Shown one piece after another: positions 7,351 through 15,610 of a DNA stretch of 64,000 nucleotides (position 1 is its first letter; each line of letters starts with the position of its first letter). This DNA is from Streptomyces violaceoruber (lineage in GTDB: Bacteria > Actinomycetota > Actinomycetes > Streptomycetales > Streptomycetaceae). Below the pieces are notes generated by a model that had not been told where the DNA came from, made no database searches, and worked only from the letters and a program-made list of their open reading frames with translations. The DNA lies in the NCBI RefSeq assembly GCF_033406955.1, contig NZ_CP137734.1, forward strand, positions 7,688,001-7,752,000. Reading direction: 5' to 3'. Both the position numbers and the translations under genes were made by a program.

Positions 7351-8787
7351 CTAGTGCGGCTCCGTCCGCAGCCTCGCCCCCTGCCGGAGCAGTTCCCGCT
7401 GCACCAGCCGGTAGGGCAGACCGCGCGGCCCGCTGCCGTGCCGTACGGTCAGCGCCGCGCACACCCCGGCCGCGTGACCGGTGGCCATGGCGATGGGCAT
7501 CACCCGGTACGACGAGTGCGCCACGTGCGTCCCGGAGATGCACCGCCCCGCCACCAGCAGCCGGTCGGTGTCCCGGGGCAGCAGGCAGCGCAGCGGGATG
7601 TCGTAGAAACTGCCCCGCGGCACCCGCTTGAGGACGGTGCCGGAGCCGCGCGGGTTGTGGATGTCGACCGGGTAGGCGCCGTGCGCGATCACGTCCGGGA
7701 AGGTGCGCGCCGCCAGGATGTCGTGACCGGTCAGCCGGTGGTCGCCGACCACCCGCCGGCTCTCCCGGACGCCGACGTGCGTGCCGCTCTGCACCACGTA
7801 CGACTCCTCGAAGCCCGGCACGCGGGTACGCAGGAAGCGGTCGATCTCCGCCAGTTGGTGCCGGGCCGTGTACTCGGCGCGAGTGAGGTCCCAGACGCTG
7901 GTGCCGAGGACCCGGTTCACCCGCGTGCTGTTGACGGCGACCTCGTGCGGGTGCGGGGTCGCGAAGAAGAGGATGTCCTCGCGCGGCAGCCGCAGTTCGC
8001 CGTTCTTCCTGGCCTCCTCGATCAGGTCCCACAGTCCGTGCACGCCCCGCCACTGGTCCGGGTGCTCGCGCACGTACGCGGCGAAGTCCGGCCGGGCGAA
8101 GTCGGCGACGCGGAACATCAGCGTCATGGGCTGCACCAGCCCGTCCTCCGGCCGCCCGACCTCGTACGGCGCCCCGCAGGCCGCCGCCACGTCGCCGTCG
8201 CCCGTGCCGTCCACGACGACCCCGGCGTCGATCACCACCGGCCCCGACTTGGTCTCGAAGACCACCCGCCAGCCCGGGCCGTCGTCCAACGGCAGCGCGC
8301 CGGAGGCGAAGGAGTGGAACAGCATCCGGACCCCCGACTCGTCCGCCATCTCCAGCAGACAGAACTTGAACAGCTCCGGATCGAAGGGGACCGTGTACCC
8401 GGTCTTCGGGGAGGGCGGCAGACAGCCGCCGCGGCCCGTCAGCCGGTCGAGCAGCTGCCACAGGACGCCCGCGACCACCGGCTCGCCCTCGCCGTGGTCG
8501 GTGGGCAGCAGCCGCGAGGTGTCCCCGGCCTCGGTGAAGGCGGCCTGCTTGTGCTCGTTGTGGAACGACATCAGCGGCATCACCAGCGCCGCGGTCGCGT
8601 TGCCGCCGAGGAAGCCGTACCGCTCCACCAGCACGGTGTCGGCCCCGGCGTCGGCCGCGCCGACCGCGGCCGCGAAGCCGGCGGGGCCGCCGCCCACCAC
8701 CAGGACGTCGCAGCGGCCCCCGAGCCGGGCCGGGCGGGGCGGCAGGGTGATGGTGCGGGACTCGTGGGGCTCTTCCAGGATCGGCAT
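7351..8787 (-). CDS. FAD-dependent oxidoreductase (FAD_oxidored family)
   Basis: A 478-residue flavoprotein with an N-terminal Rossmann motif VLVVGGGPAGFAAAVGAADA (about residues 29-48) and the FLGGNATAALV segment typical of the FAD_oxidored/fumarate-reductase-like family (PF12831). A second FAD-contact motif is DGTGDGDVAAACGA. The C-terminal LLVAGRCISGTHVAHSSYR closes the FAD site. Family members are poorly characterised dehydrogenases, some linked to carbohydrate metabolism. It lies 14 bases downstream of a pyruvyl-transferase-like gene on the same strand, so the two probably form an operon. Substrate unknown. Confidence 0.8.
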   Translation of the reverse strand: MPILEEPHESRTITLPPRPARLGGRCDVLVVGGGPAGFAAAVGAADAGADTVLVERYGFLGGNATAALVMPLMSFHNEHKQAAFTEAGDTSRLLPTDHGEGEPVVAGVLWQLLDRLTGRGGCLPPSPKTGYTVPFDPELFKFCLLEMADESGVRMLFHSFASGALPLDDGPGWRVVFETKSGPVVIDAGVVVDGTGDGDVAAACGAPYEVGRPEDGLVQPMTLMFRVADFARPDFAAYVREHPDQWRGVHGLWDLIEEARKNGELRLPREDILFFATPHPHEVAVNSTRVNRVLGTSVWDLTRAEYTARHQLAEIDRFLRTRVPGFEESYVVQSGTHVGVRESRRVVGDHRLTGHDILAARTFPDVIAHGAYPVDIHNPRGSGTVLKRVPRGSFYDIPLRCLLPRDTDRLLVAGRCISGTHVAHSSYRVMPIAMATGHAAGVCAALTVRHGSGPRGLPYRLVQRELLRQGARLRTEPH

Positions 8788-8801
8788 CGCTCACCCTCCG
8801 G

Positions 8802-10025
8802 TCAGGCGTTCAGCGGCCGCGGCTCGGCGCGGCAGGGGCCCGCACCCGCCGCGGGGGTGCCGCCCGGCCCGCGTGCGGCAGCGATCTCGTCGAGCAGGGC
8901 CCCGCACCGCTCGCAGGTCTCCCGCGCGGACGCGGACAGTTCGCCCATCCGGCCCCGCAGGTCGTCCCGGCGCCGCGGGTACTCGTCCCACAGCCGGTCC
9001 ACCTCCGCCAGCAGCAGCCCGGCCTGCTCCCGCGCCACCCCCACCAGCGCCGGGGCGCCCAGCCGGCGCGCGAAGTCGAAGACCTTGCCGGAGTACGGCA
9101 GCGGCAGCACCGGTACGCCGGTGAGCGCGGCGAAGATCACGAAATGCAGGCGCATGCCCACGGCCACGTCGAGATGGCGCATGAAGCCGAGGACCTGCCC
9201 CGGGCTGTAGTCGCCGTGCAGGATGCGGCCCTGGTCGGGGGCGGTCATGTGGGACAGCACGGCGTGCGCGTGCCGTACGTCGTGCCGCTCCATCGGCAGG
9301 AACACCACGCGCGCGTCCAGCCGGCGGACCAGGAAGTCCGCGACGTCGGCGAGCAGCGCGTGGTAGCCGCCCTCGTCGAGCTTCTCGGCGGCCCGCCCCG
9401 GCTCGCGCACCGACATCCCCACCAGCCGGGTGCCGGACGGGATGCCCTCGTCGCGCATCATCGCCTCGGTGAACGGCTCCGGGGCCAGCAGGAGCGCCGG
9501 GTCGGCGGTCACCGCGACCTCCCGCTCCAGGCCGACCTCCTCCAGCACCAGCCGCGACTCCTCGTCGCGTACGACGACGTCGGCCATCTCCGCCAGCACC
9601 GTGCGCACCGCGTCCCGGTCCTCGGGGTCCGTGAGCGGCCCGGCGCCGACGGCGTAGGCGAACGTGGGCACGTGCCGGGTCTGCGCGGCCCGCACCAGCC
9701 GCAGATAGCGCCGCGCCTCACCGTCGTAGAGGATGCCGCCGCCGCCCAGTACCAGCAGGTCCAGGCCGGGCAGCACGTCGAGGACGTGGTTGCGGCTGAC
9801 CCCCTCCCAGGCCACCACCTCGTCGGCGTCGGGGTGATGGGCGCGGGTGTGCTCCGCGTTCCGGCTCAGCACGACGAGGTACGCGTCCGGCCGCCGGCCG
9901 CGCAGACAGCCCAGCACGCAGGTCAGGATCGCCTCGTCGCCGGTGTTGAAGCCGCCGTAGGAACCCAGCACGCCGATGCGCGGGCCCCGGCGGTCGGGGT
10001 GGGGAGGCGAGGGCCGAAGGGTCAT
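8802..10025 (-). CDS. Polysaccharide pyruvyl transferase family protein (CsaB-like)
   Basis: A 407-residue protein matching the polysaccharide pyruvyl transferase fold. The N-terminus GVLGSYGGFNTGDEAIL is the family's typical GNxGD-like start. LLVLGGGGILYD, a C-terminal nucleotide-sugar-like half with VGMRLHFVIFAALTGVPVL, and ADPALLL between the halves are also typical. CsaB-type enzymes transfer pyruvate from PEP to cell-wall or capsular sugars. In Streptomyces the acceptor is not known. It is the first gene of a likely two-gene unit with the FAD oxidoreductase. It is divergent from terC, with about 150 bases between. Confidence 0.8.
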   Translation of the reverse strand: MTLRPSPPHPDRRGPRIGVLGSYGGFNTGDEAILTCVLGCLRGRRPDAYLVVLSRNAEHTRAHHPDADEVVAWEGVSRNHVLDVLPGLDLLVLGGGGILYDGEARRYLRLVRAAQTRHVPTFAYAVGAGPLTDPEDRDAVRTVLAEMADVVVRDEESRLVLEEVGLEREVAVTADPALLLAPEPFTEAMMRDEGIPSGTRLVGMSVREPGRAAEKLDEGGYHALLADVADFLVRRLDARVVFLPMERHDVRHAHAVLSHMTAPDQGRILHGDYSPGQVLGFMRHLDVAVGMRLHFVIFAALTGVPVLPLPYSGKVFDFARRLGAPALVGVAREQAGLLLAEVDRLWDEYPRRRDDLRGRMGELSASARETCERCGALLDEIAAARGPGGTPAAGAGPCRAEPRPLNA

Positions 10026-10173
10026 CGGGGGCTCCCGTCACGTCGGAATCGGCCGGCGCGCGCCGTTGTCGGCGCGTGGAGCCGCGCACCGTGCCGGGTT
10101 GCCTGCGCCGCATCCCGGAAACACCCTGATCAAGGACCGTCCGTACGCGATCCGTACCGCACGAGGAGCACCG

Positions 10174-11124
10174 GTGAACGTCACCCTCAGCGTCTGGCTG
10201 CTGACCGTCGCGGGCCTGTGCGTCCTCGTCGCCGCCGACTTCTTCGTCGGACGCAAGCCGCACGACGTGTCCCTGCGGGAGGCCGGGATCTGGACGGCCG
10301 TCTGGGTGGTCCTGGCCTGCCTGTTCGGCGTGGGGCTGCTCGTGTTCGGCGGCGGCGGGCCGGGCGGGGAGTTCTTCGCCGGGTACCTCACCGAGAAGTC
10401 GCTGAGCGTCGACAACCTCTTCGTCTTCGTCCTGATCATGGCGAAGTTCGCGGTGCCCTCGCAGTACCAGCAGCGGGTGCTGATGATCGGCGTCCTGGTG
10501 GCGCTGGTGCTGCGGGCCGCCTTCATCGCGGCCGGCGCGGCGATCATCTCCGCCTTCTCCTGGGTCTTCTACGTCTTCGGCGCCTTCCTGATCTGGACCG
10601 CCTGGAAGCTCATCCAGGACGCCCGCAAGGACGAGCACGAGCAGGAGTACGAGGAGAACAAGCTGCTCAAGTCGATCGAGCGCCGCTTCGGCGTCGCCGA
10701 CCGCTACCACGGCACCCGGCTGTGGGTGGAGGAGAACGGCAGGCGGGTCATGACCCCGATGCTGGTCGTGATGCTCGCCATCGGGTTCACCGACATCCTC
10801 TTCGCCCTGGACTCCATCCCCGCCATCTACGGGCTGACCCAGGACCCGTACATCGTGTTCACGGCCAACGCCTTCGCCCTGATGGGCCTCAGGCAGCTGT
10901 ACTTCCTCATCGGCGGTCTGCTGAAGAGGCTGGTGCACCTCTCCTACGGTCTGTCGGTCATCCTCGGCTTCATCGGCGTCAAGCTGGTGCTGCACGCCCT
11001 GCACGAGTCCGGCGTCCACGTGCCCGAGATCGGCATCCCCTTCTCGCTCGGGTTCATCGTGCTGGTCCTCGCGGTCACCACGGCGACCAGCCTGTGGGCC
11101 ACGCGGCGGCGGGAGCGGGCATGA
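10174..11124 (+). CDS. TerC family integral membrane protein
   Basis: A 316-residue protein with seven to nine membrane helices and the TerC signatures LTEKSLSVDNLFVFVLIM (about residues 73-90) and GFTDILFALDSIPAIYG (about 207-223). Acidic residues within these helices are thought to bind metal. TerC proteins are linked to tellurite resistance and, in other bacteria, to manganese export and metalation of secreted enzymes. The GTG at 10174 has GAGGAGC in front. I looked for a yybP-ykoY manganese riboswitch in the 148 bases upstream and did not recognise one. The next gene converges 19 bases away. Confidence 0.88.
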   Translation: MNVTLSVWLLTVAGLCVLVAADFFVGRKPHDVSLREAGIWTAVWVVLACLFGVGLLVFGGGGPGGEFFAGYLTEKSLSVDNLFVFVLIMAKFAVPSQYQQRVLMIGVLVALVLRAAFIAAGAAIISAFSWVFYVFGAFLIWTAWKLIQDARKDEHEQEYEENKLLKSIERRFGVADRYHGTRLWVEENGRRVMTPMLVVMLAIGFTDILFALDSIPAIYGLTQDPYIVFTANAFALMGLRQLYFLIGGLLKRLVHLSYGLSVILGFIGVKLVLHALHESGVHVPEIGIPFSLGFIVLVLAVTTATSLWATRRRERA

Positions 11125-11143
11125 CGGTGGCCACTGACGCGGG

Positions 11144-11983
11144 CTACTCCACCAGCTCCTGGGTGCCCAGGACCGTGAGCAGCGCGAGCCGCTCCGCGTC
11201 GGCGGTGTCCGGTTCGGCCGTGTAGACCATGATCCGCAGATCGCTGCCCGCCACACCGAGCACGTCGCAGTCCAGCACGACGGGCCCCACCCGCGGATGG
11301 TCGATGGTCTTGCGCGCCGCCTCGTGCCGGCCGACCGCGTCCGCCCGCCACAGTTCGGCGAACCGCTCGCTGCGGGCGCGCAGCTCCGCGACCAGCCGGC
11401 CGAGCCGCCGGTCGGCGGGATAGCGGGCGGCGGTGGCCCGCAGGTCCGCGACGAGTGCCGACTCGAAGGACCGGCGTTCCCCCGGCGTGTACCGGGCCCG
11501 GCTGCCCGGCCCGACGAAGTTGCGCCACACGCCGTTGCGCTCCGGACCGTGCCACTCGGACGGATCACCCATCAACGCCGCGTAGGGCGGGTTGGCCAGC
11601 AGCAGCGTCCACATCGCGTCGTACACCGCCACCGGCGTGCCGGCCAGCCGGTCCAGGAGCCGGTGGACGCTCGGCGGGATGTACGCGGGAACGGCCTCGG
11701 GGCCCGGCGGCGCCAGCCCGGCCAGCCGGAACAGATGCGCGCGCTCCTCGGCCGGCAGCCGCAGTGCCCGTACGAGGGCCTCGACGACCTGAGCCGACGG
11801 GTTGGCCGCCCGGCCCTGTTCGAGGCGGGTGACGTAGTCGACGGAGATGCCGGCCAGCAGGGCCAGCTCCTCGCGCCGCAGCCCCGCCGCCCGCCGGTGC
11901 CCGCCCGCGGGCAGCCCCGCCGCCTCGGGGGAGACCCGGTCCCTGCGCAGCCGCAGCGCCCGCCCGAACTCCGTAGCCGTCAT
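11144..11983 (-). CDS. XRE family regulator with MmyB-like ligand domain
   Basis: A 279-residue regulator. The N-terminal helix-turn-helix (about 30-80) contains LRREELALLAGISVDYVTRLEQGR, and a C-terminal MmyB-like ligand-binding domain (about 95-270) contains NPPYAALMGD, WRNFVGP and a final LTVLGTQEL. In Streptomyces such regulators commonly sit next to, and probably control, divergent oxidoreductase genes, with a small metabolite as ligand. The ATG at 11983 is used because the upstream extension crosses the operator palindrome. It is divergent from a short-chain dehydrogenase, and the 16-bp inverted repeat between them is the likely operator. Confidence 0.88.
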   Translation of the reverse strand: MTATEFGRALRLRRDRVSPEAAGLPAGGHRRAAGLRREELALLAGISVDYVTRLEQGRAANPSAQVVEALVRALRLPAEERAHLFRLAGLAPPGPEAVPAYIPPSVHRLLDRLAGTPVAVYDAMWTLLLANPPYAALMGDPSEWHGPERNGVWRNFVGPGSRARYTPGERRSFESALVADLRATAARYPADRRLGRLVAELRARSERFAELWRADAVGRHEAARKTIDHPRVGPVVLDCDVLGVAGSDLRIMVYTAEPDTADAERLALLTVLGTQELVE

Positions 11984-12004
11984 GCCCCCAGTGAACACCG
12001 CGGA

Positions 12005-12047
12005 CGTCCGGTCTTCCTGGTACCCGTGGTCCCAGGAAGACCGGACG
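12005..12047. promoter_or_regulatory. Perfect 16-bp inverted repeat, operator of the XRE/SDR pair
   Basis: Left arm CGTCCGGTCTTCCTGG (12005-12020) and right arm CCAGGAAGACCGGACG (12032-12047) are perfectly complementary around an 11-base centre. It lies midway between the divergent XRE-MmyB regulator and the SDR gene. It is too far from any stop codon to be a terminator, so it is most likely the regulator's binding site. Confidence 0.75.
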
Positions 12048-12084
12048 CCTGGCTGCCCGCCCCCGCACGCCGCAGGCTCTCCCC

Positions 12085-12792
12085 ATGACCACCACACTGA
12101 TCACCGGAGCCAACAAGGGCCTCGGCTTCGAGACGGCCCGCCGCCTCCTCGCCGCGGGCCACACCGTCTACGCCGCCGCCCGCGACCCCGAGCGCGGCCG
12201 CCGCGCCGCCGAGGAACTGGGCGCGCGGCCCCTGGTCCTCGACGTCACCGACGACGCCTCCGTCGCCGCCGCCGTGCGGACCGTGACGGCCGGCGGCGGC
12301 CTCGACGTACTGGTCAACAACGCCGGCATCGAGCAGCGCGGCGAGCACAACTCCGTGACCGGGGCCGAGGGCACGACCGCGGACCTGCTGCGCACCGTCT
12401 TCGAGACCAACGTCTTCGGTGTGGTGCGCGTGACCCACGCGTTCCTGCCGCTGCTGCGCCGCTCCGCCGCGCCCGTCGTGGTCAACGTGAGCAGCGGCCT
12501 GGCCTCCCTGACGGGGCTCACCTCGCCCCGGAGCCCGGGGTACGGCTACCCCGGGCTCGCCTACCCGGCGTCCAAGACCGCGGTCAACGCGCTGACCGTG
12601 CAGTACGCGAAGGCGTTCCCCGGGATGCGGATCAACGCGGTCGAGCCCGGCTTCACCGCGACCGATCTGAACGGCAACACCGGTACGCAGACCGTGGCCG
12701 AGGGCGCCGAGGTGATCGTCCGGATGGCCCGGCTGGGCCCGGACGGACCCACCGGGGGCTACTTCGACGCGGCGGGCCCGCTGGCCTGGTAG
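12085..12792 (+). CDS. Short-chain dehydrogenase/reductase
   Basis: A 235-residue classical SDR. The nucleotide-binding motif is TGANKGLGFETA (residues 7-18), NNAGIEQ is near residue 76, the catalytic Ser lies in VVNVSSGLASLTG, and YxxxK is YPASKTAVNAL near residue 154, followed by the PGF motif. It reduces or oxidises a small carbonyl/alcohol with NAD(P)H; the substrate is unknown. The start agrees with the family's very short N-terminus. Expression is probably governed by the divergent XRE-MmyB regulator through the palindrome at 12005-12047. Confidence 0.88.
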   Translation: MTTTLITGANKGLGFETARRLLAAGHTVYAAARDPERGRRAAEELGARPLVLDVTDDASVAAAVRTVTAGGGLDVLVNNAGIEQRGEHNSVTGAEGTTADLLRTVFETNVFGVVRVTHAFLPLLRRSAAPVVVNVSSGLASLTGLTSPRSPGYGYPGLAYPASKTAVNALTVQYAKAFPGMRINAVEPGFTATDLNGNTGTQTVAEGAEVIVRMARLGPDGPTGGYFDAAGPLAW

Positions 12793-12831
12793 GCGCCGTA
12801 AGCGCCGTAGTCGCCCGGTCGGCGCAGGCGC

Positions 12832-13035
12832 TCAGCAGCCGGCGGGGGTGGGCCTGCCGCGCGAGACCACGCGGGTGCCGTGGCCGTCGACGACACGGGC
12901 CTGGAGCGAACCGCAGGCGCACCGGGTCCACAGCGTGCCGCCCGCTCCGGTGGGGTGCGCGGACAGCACCTGGAAGGGCTCGGCGCCGTCGGGCCACCCG
13001 CAGTGCGGGCAGACGAGACCGGTCGTGCTGGGCAT
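12832..13035 (-). CDS. Small zinc-ribbon-like protein
   Basis: A 67-residue protein with CPHCGW near the start and a second cysteine pair (RCACGS) about 30 residues later, a likely four-cysteine zinc ribbon. GAGGAG stands at good spacing before the ATG. Function unknown. It converges on the SDR gene and is divergent from the LysR regulator, whose box-like site lies in the shared upstream region. Confidence 0.6.
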   Translation of the reverse strand: MPSTTGLVCPHCGWPDGAEPFQVLSAHPTGAGGTLWTRCACGSLQARVVDGHGTRVVSRGRPTPAGC

Positions 13036-13144
13036 GGCGACTCCTCGCGGGTCAGTGGTACGTCGGGATGCCGGTGTGGGCTCTGGGTCCCACCGTGGCG
13101 CCACTGACAGGGTGCGGCCACGGATCCGTTCACGTCCAGGTTGA

Positions 13145-13166
13145 CTTTACGGACTCCACCGTGAAG
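13145..13166. promoter_or_regulatory. Inverted repeat upstream of the LysR gene
   Basis: CTTTACGG and CCGTGAAG form an inverted repeat (7 of 8 positions pair) around ACTCCA, ending 10 bases before the LysR start codon. LysR proteins usually bind such sites near their own gene. It is a plausible autoregulatory site, not proven. Confidence 0.4.
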
Positions 13167-13176
13167 CGTGCACTTC

Positions 13177-14082
13177 ATGATTGATCTGCGCAGGCTGCAC
13201 GTGCTCCGGGCCGTCTCCCACTACGGCACCGTCACCGCGGCGGCCCGCGCCCTGCATTTCACCACCTCGGCCGCCTCCCAGCAGATCCGGCAGCTCGCCC
13301 GGGACCTGGGCGTCGACCTGCTGGAGCCGCAGGGGCGCGGGGTGCGGCTCACCGCCGCCGCGGAGAGCCTGCTGGAGCACGCCGACGCGATCGAGGCCCG
13401 CTGGGACGAGGCGGAACAGGATCTGCGGGCGGGGGAGGGGTCCCCGGCCGGACCGCTGCGGGTGACGGGATTCCCGGTGGCCGTCGCCGTCCTGCTGGCC
13501 CCGATGGCGGCGCGGCTGCGCGAGCGGCACCCCCGGCTGTCGGTGCGGATCCGGGAGGTCGAGGTGGCGGAGAGCTTCGACCTGCTCTTCGAGGGGGAGA
13601 GCGATCTGGCGGTGGTGGAGGCGACCCCGGTCAGCCCGCCTTCGGCCGACACGCGCTTCGAACAGCGGCCACTCCTGGACGAGCCGTTCGACCTGGTGGT
13701 CCCCGTGGACCATCCGCTGGCCGGACGGGCGGAGGCCGACCTCGCCGACGTGGCCCACGAGGCCTGGGTCGCGCCGCTGCCGCAGAGTCCCTGCCGGACG
13801 CACATGGTGGCGGCCTGCGGTGCCGCCGGGTTCACCCCCGACGTGGTCCATCTCGCGGTGGACTGGAACGTCACGGCCCATCTGGTCGCGCACGGGCTCG
13901 GCGTCGCGCTGGTGCCCCGGCTCGCCCGGCTCACCCCCGAGCTGCCGATCGTCCGCGTGCCCTGCGCCGGCCGGCCGCACCGCAAACTGCTGACCTGCAC
14001 GCGCAGCGGCGGGCACCGTCGCGCGGCGGTCGCGGCCGCGCTGGAGGAGCTGCGCGCGCTGGCCGCCGCGGCGGTGGCCTGA
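13177..14082 (+). CDS. LysR family transcriptional regulator
   Basis: A 301-residue LysR protein. The N-terminal winged helix (MIDLRRLHVLRAVSHYGTV, then AASQQIRQLARDLGVDLLE, to about residue 65) is followed by a periplasmic-binding-like effector domain (about 90-295). The ATG at 13177 matches the usual family start; an in-frame GTG nine bases upstream is possible. The neighbours are a divergent zinc-ribbon gene and a convergent FMN reductase, so the target is not clear. A strong palindrome after the stop codon should end transcription. Confidence 0.88.
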   Translation: MIDLRRLHVLRAVSHYGTVTAAARALHFTTSAASQQIRQLARDLGVDLLEPQGRGVRLTAAAESLLEHADAIEARWDEAEQDLRAGEGSPAGPLRVTGFPVAVAVLLAPMAARLRERHPRLSVRIREVEVAESFDLLFEGESDLAVVEATPVSPPSADTRFEQRPLLDEPFDLVVPVDHPLAGRAEADLADVAHEAWVAPLPQSPCRTHMVAACGAAGFTPDVVHLAVDWNVTAHLVAHGLGVALVPRLARLTPELPIVRVPCAGRPHRKLLTCTRSGGHRRAAVAAALEELRALAAAAVA

Positions 14083-14090
14083 CACACGGC

Positions 14091-14120
14091 GGGACCGGAG
14101 CTCGGCCGAGCTCCGGTCCC
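14091..14120. terminator. Bidirectional terminator hairpin
   Basis: A 30-bp perfect palindrome (GGGACCGGAGCTC, centre GGCC, then its complement) lies between the convergent LysR and FMN reductase genes, 9 bases after the LysR stop. It has no T-tract, as is usual for Streptomyces terminators. It could serve both genes. Confidence 0.75.
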
Positions 14121-14142
14121 GTACGACGTGCTCTCGCGCCGG

Positions 14143-14706
14143 TCAGGCGGCGATGGCCTCGTCCGCGTGGCCGTGCAGCCGGGCCACGACCTCGGTCAGC
14201 TGGGCGGCCACCTCGGCGTCGTCGGCCGGGTGGGTCTCGGCGAAGCGGGTCACCGAGCCGGGGATGGACAGCTTGATGTCCTCGATCACCTTGCCGCCGG
14301 CGATGCCCACGGCCTTGCGGGCCTCGTCCTGCGCCCACACGCCGCCGTACTGGCCGAAGGCGGTGCCGACCACGGCGACGGGCTTGCCGGTGAAGGCGCC
14401 GGCGCCGTACGGGCGGGACAGCCAGTCGATGGCGTTCTTCAGGACGGCCGGGATGGTGCCGTTGTACTCGGGCGAGAAGAGCAGGAACGCCTGCGCGCCC
14501 TGGGCGGCCTCGCGCAGCTTCGCGGCGGCGGCCGGGACGCTGCCCTCGACGTCGATGTCCTCGTTGTAGAAGGGGATCTCGGCGAGCCCCTCGAACAGCT
14601 GCACCTCGGCGCCCTCCGGTGCGAACCTGACGGCCGCCTCGGCGAGCTGACGGTTGTGCGAACCGGCGCGAAGGCTGCCGACGAGCGCAAGGATGCGGAC
14701 AGACAT
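14143..14706 (-). CDS. NADPH-dependent FMN reductase
   Basis: A 187-residue flavodoxin-like protein of the FMN_red family. Residues 7-18 (LVGSLRAGSHNR) form the phosphate-binding loop for FMN. FSPEYNGTIPAVLKNAIDWLSR near residue 80 is the family hallmark. Relatives reduce quinones, azo dyes or chromate with NADPH. The start at 14706 has GGGAG at proper spacing; a Met four codons upstream is a weaker choice. The gene is divergent from a TetR regulator, with an 18-bp inverted-repeat operator between them, so it is very likely repressed by that TetR and induced by a quinone-like or electrophilic ligand. Confidence 0.88.
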   Translation of the reverse strand: MSVRILALVGSLRAGSHNRQLAEAAVRFAPEGAEVQLFEGLAEIPFYNEDIDVEGSVPAAAAKLREAAQGAQAFLLFSPEYNGTIPAVLKNAIDWLSRPYGAGAFTGKPVAVVGTAFGQYGGVWAQDEARKAVGIAGGKVIEDIKLSIPGSVTRFAETHPADDAEVAAQLTEVVARLHGHADEAIAA

Positions 14707-14767
14707 GAGTACTCCCACTGCTGGAACACGTGTCGGCAGGCGTGCCGAAACACTGCGGTAACAATCC

Positions 14768-14814
14768 GGACCGGGGTCCGTTTAATTTCTAGCATCTTAA
14801 ACGGACCGCGGTCC
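14768..14814. promoter_or_regulatory. TetR operator, 18-bp inverted repeat
   Basis: Arms GGACCGGGGTCCGTTTAA (14768-14785) and TTAAACGGACCGCGGTCC (14797-14814) pair at 17 of 18 positions. Each arm itself holds a GGACC-N2-GGTCC palindrome. The site lies between the divergent FMN reductase and TetR genes and resembles the site at 27806-27844. Confidence 0.8.
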
Positions 14815-14845
14815 AGTTCTCTTCCCGATGCTTTACGCTGGCTTC

Positions 14846-15550
14846 ATGCCCGCCGCCCCGCCACCCCTCCCGCAGCCCCAGGAGAACGCCGGTCCGCCCG
14901 AGCTGCTGCAACTCGGCACCGGGACCGACGAGGACGAGCCCTGCCTGCGCGCCGACGCCGCGCGCAACCGCGCCCGGCTCCTGGAGGCCGCCGAGCGGCT
15001 GGTGGCCGAGCACGGCGCGGGCGCCCTGACCATGGAGGCGGTGGCCGCCGCGGCCTGCGTGGGCAAGGGCACGGTCTTCCGCCGCTTCGGCGACCGCACC
15101 GGGCTCCTCGCGGCACTGCTCGACCACTCGGAGCGCAAGTTCCAGGCCGCGCTCCTGAGCGGTCCGCCGCCCCTGGGCCCGGGCGCACCCCCGGTGGAGC
15201 GGCTGCGGGCCTTCGGCTGCGCGCTGCTGCGCCGCTCCATCGACGAACTGGACCTCCTCCTGGCCGGGGAGCCCAGCGCCGAACGCCGCCACACCTTCCC
15301 GCCGCGCCGTTTCCTGCGCCACCATGTGGCCCTGCTGCTGCGGGAGGCCGTGCCGGACGCCGACAGCGAACTGCTCTCGCACACCCTCATGGCCTACCTC
15401 GACGCGGCCCTGATCCACCACCTCACCCGGCAGTGCGGGCTGCCCGCCGAACGCGTGCGGGAGGGCTGGCTCGACCTGGTCGCGCGGGTCACCCGCACCG
15501 ACACCCCGGACCCCGGGTCCGTGCCCCCGGCCGTCGCGCCGTTGGCCTGA
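14846..15550 (+). CDS. TetR family transcriptional regulator
   Basis: A 234-residue TetR repressor. After a Pro-rich leader (about 1-40) comes the DNA-binding helix-turn-helix MEAVAAAACVGKGTVFRRFG (about 65-84) and a ligand-binding helical domain. The ATG at 14846 is chosen; an in-frame ATG 18 bases upstream is possible. Its HTH and the following GPPPLGP linker closely match the TetR at 27868, and both genes have GGACC-type operators, so they are paralogues. It probably represses the divergent FMN reductase and itself. Confidence 0.88.
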   Translation: MPAAPPPLPQPQENAGPPELLQLGTGTDEDEPCLRADAARNRARLLEAAERLVAEHGAGALTMEAVAAAACVGKGTVFRRFGDRTGLLAALLDHSERKFQAALLSGPPPLGPGAPPVERLRAFGCALLRRSIDELDLLLAGEPSAERRHTFPPRRFLRHHVALLLREAVPDADSELLSHTLMAYLDAALIHHLTRQCGLPAERVREGWLDLVARVTRTDTPDPGSVPPAVAPLA

Positions 15551-15610
15551 ACTCCGTACGCCGCGGACGGCGTTGCCCCGCCCGACGGCTCCCGTCCGGC
15601 TTCTGCCAGG

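Noticed and set aside
10026..10173. Possible manganese riboswitch upstream of terC.
   Set aside because: I could not find the conserved yybP-ykoY loop sequences.
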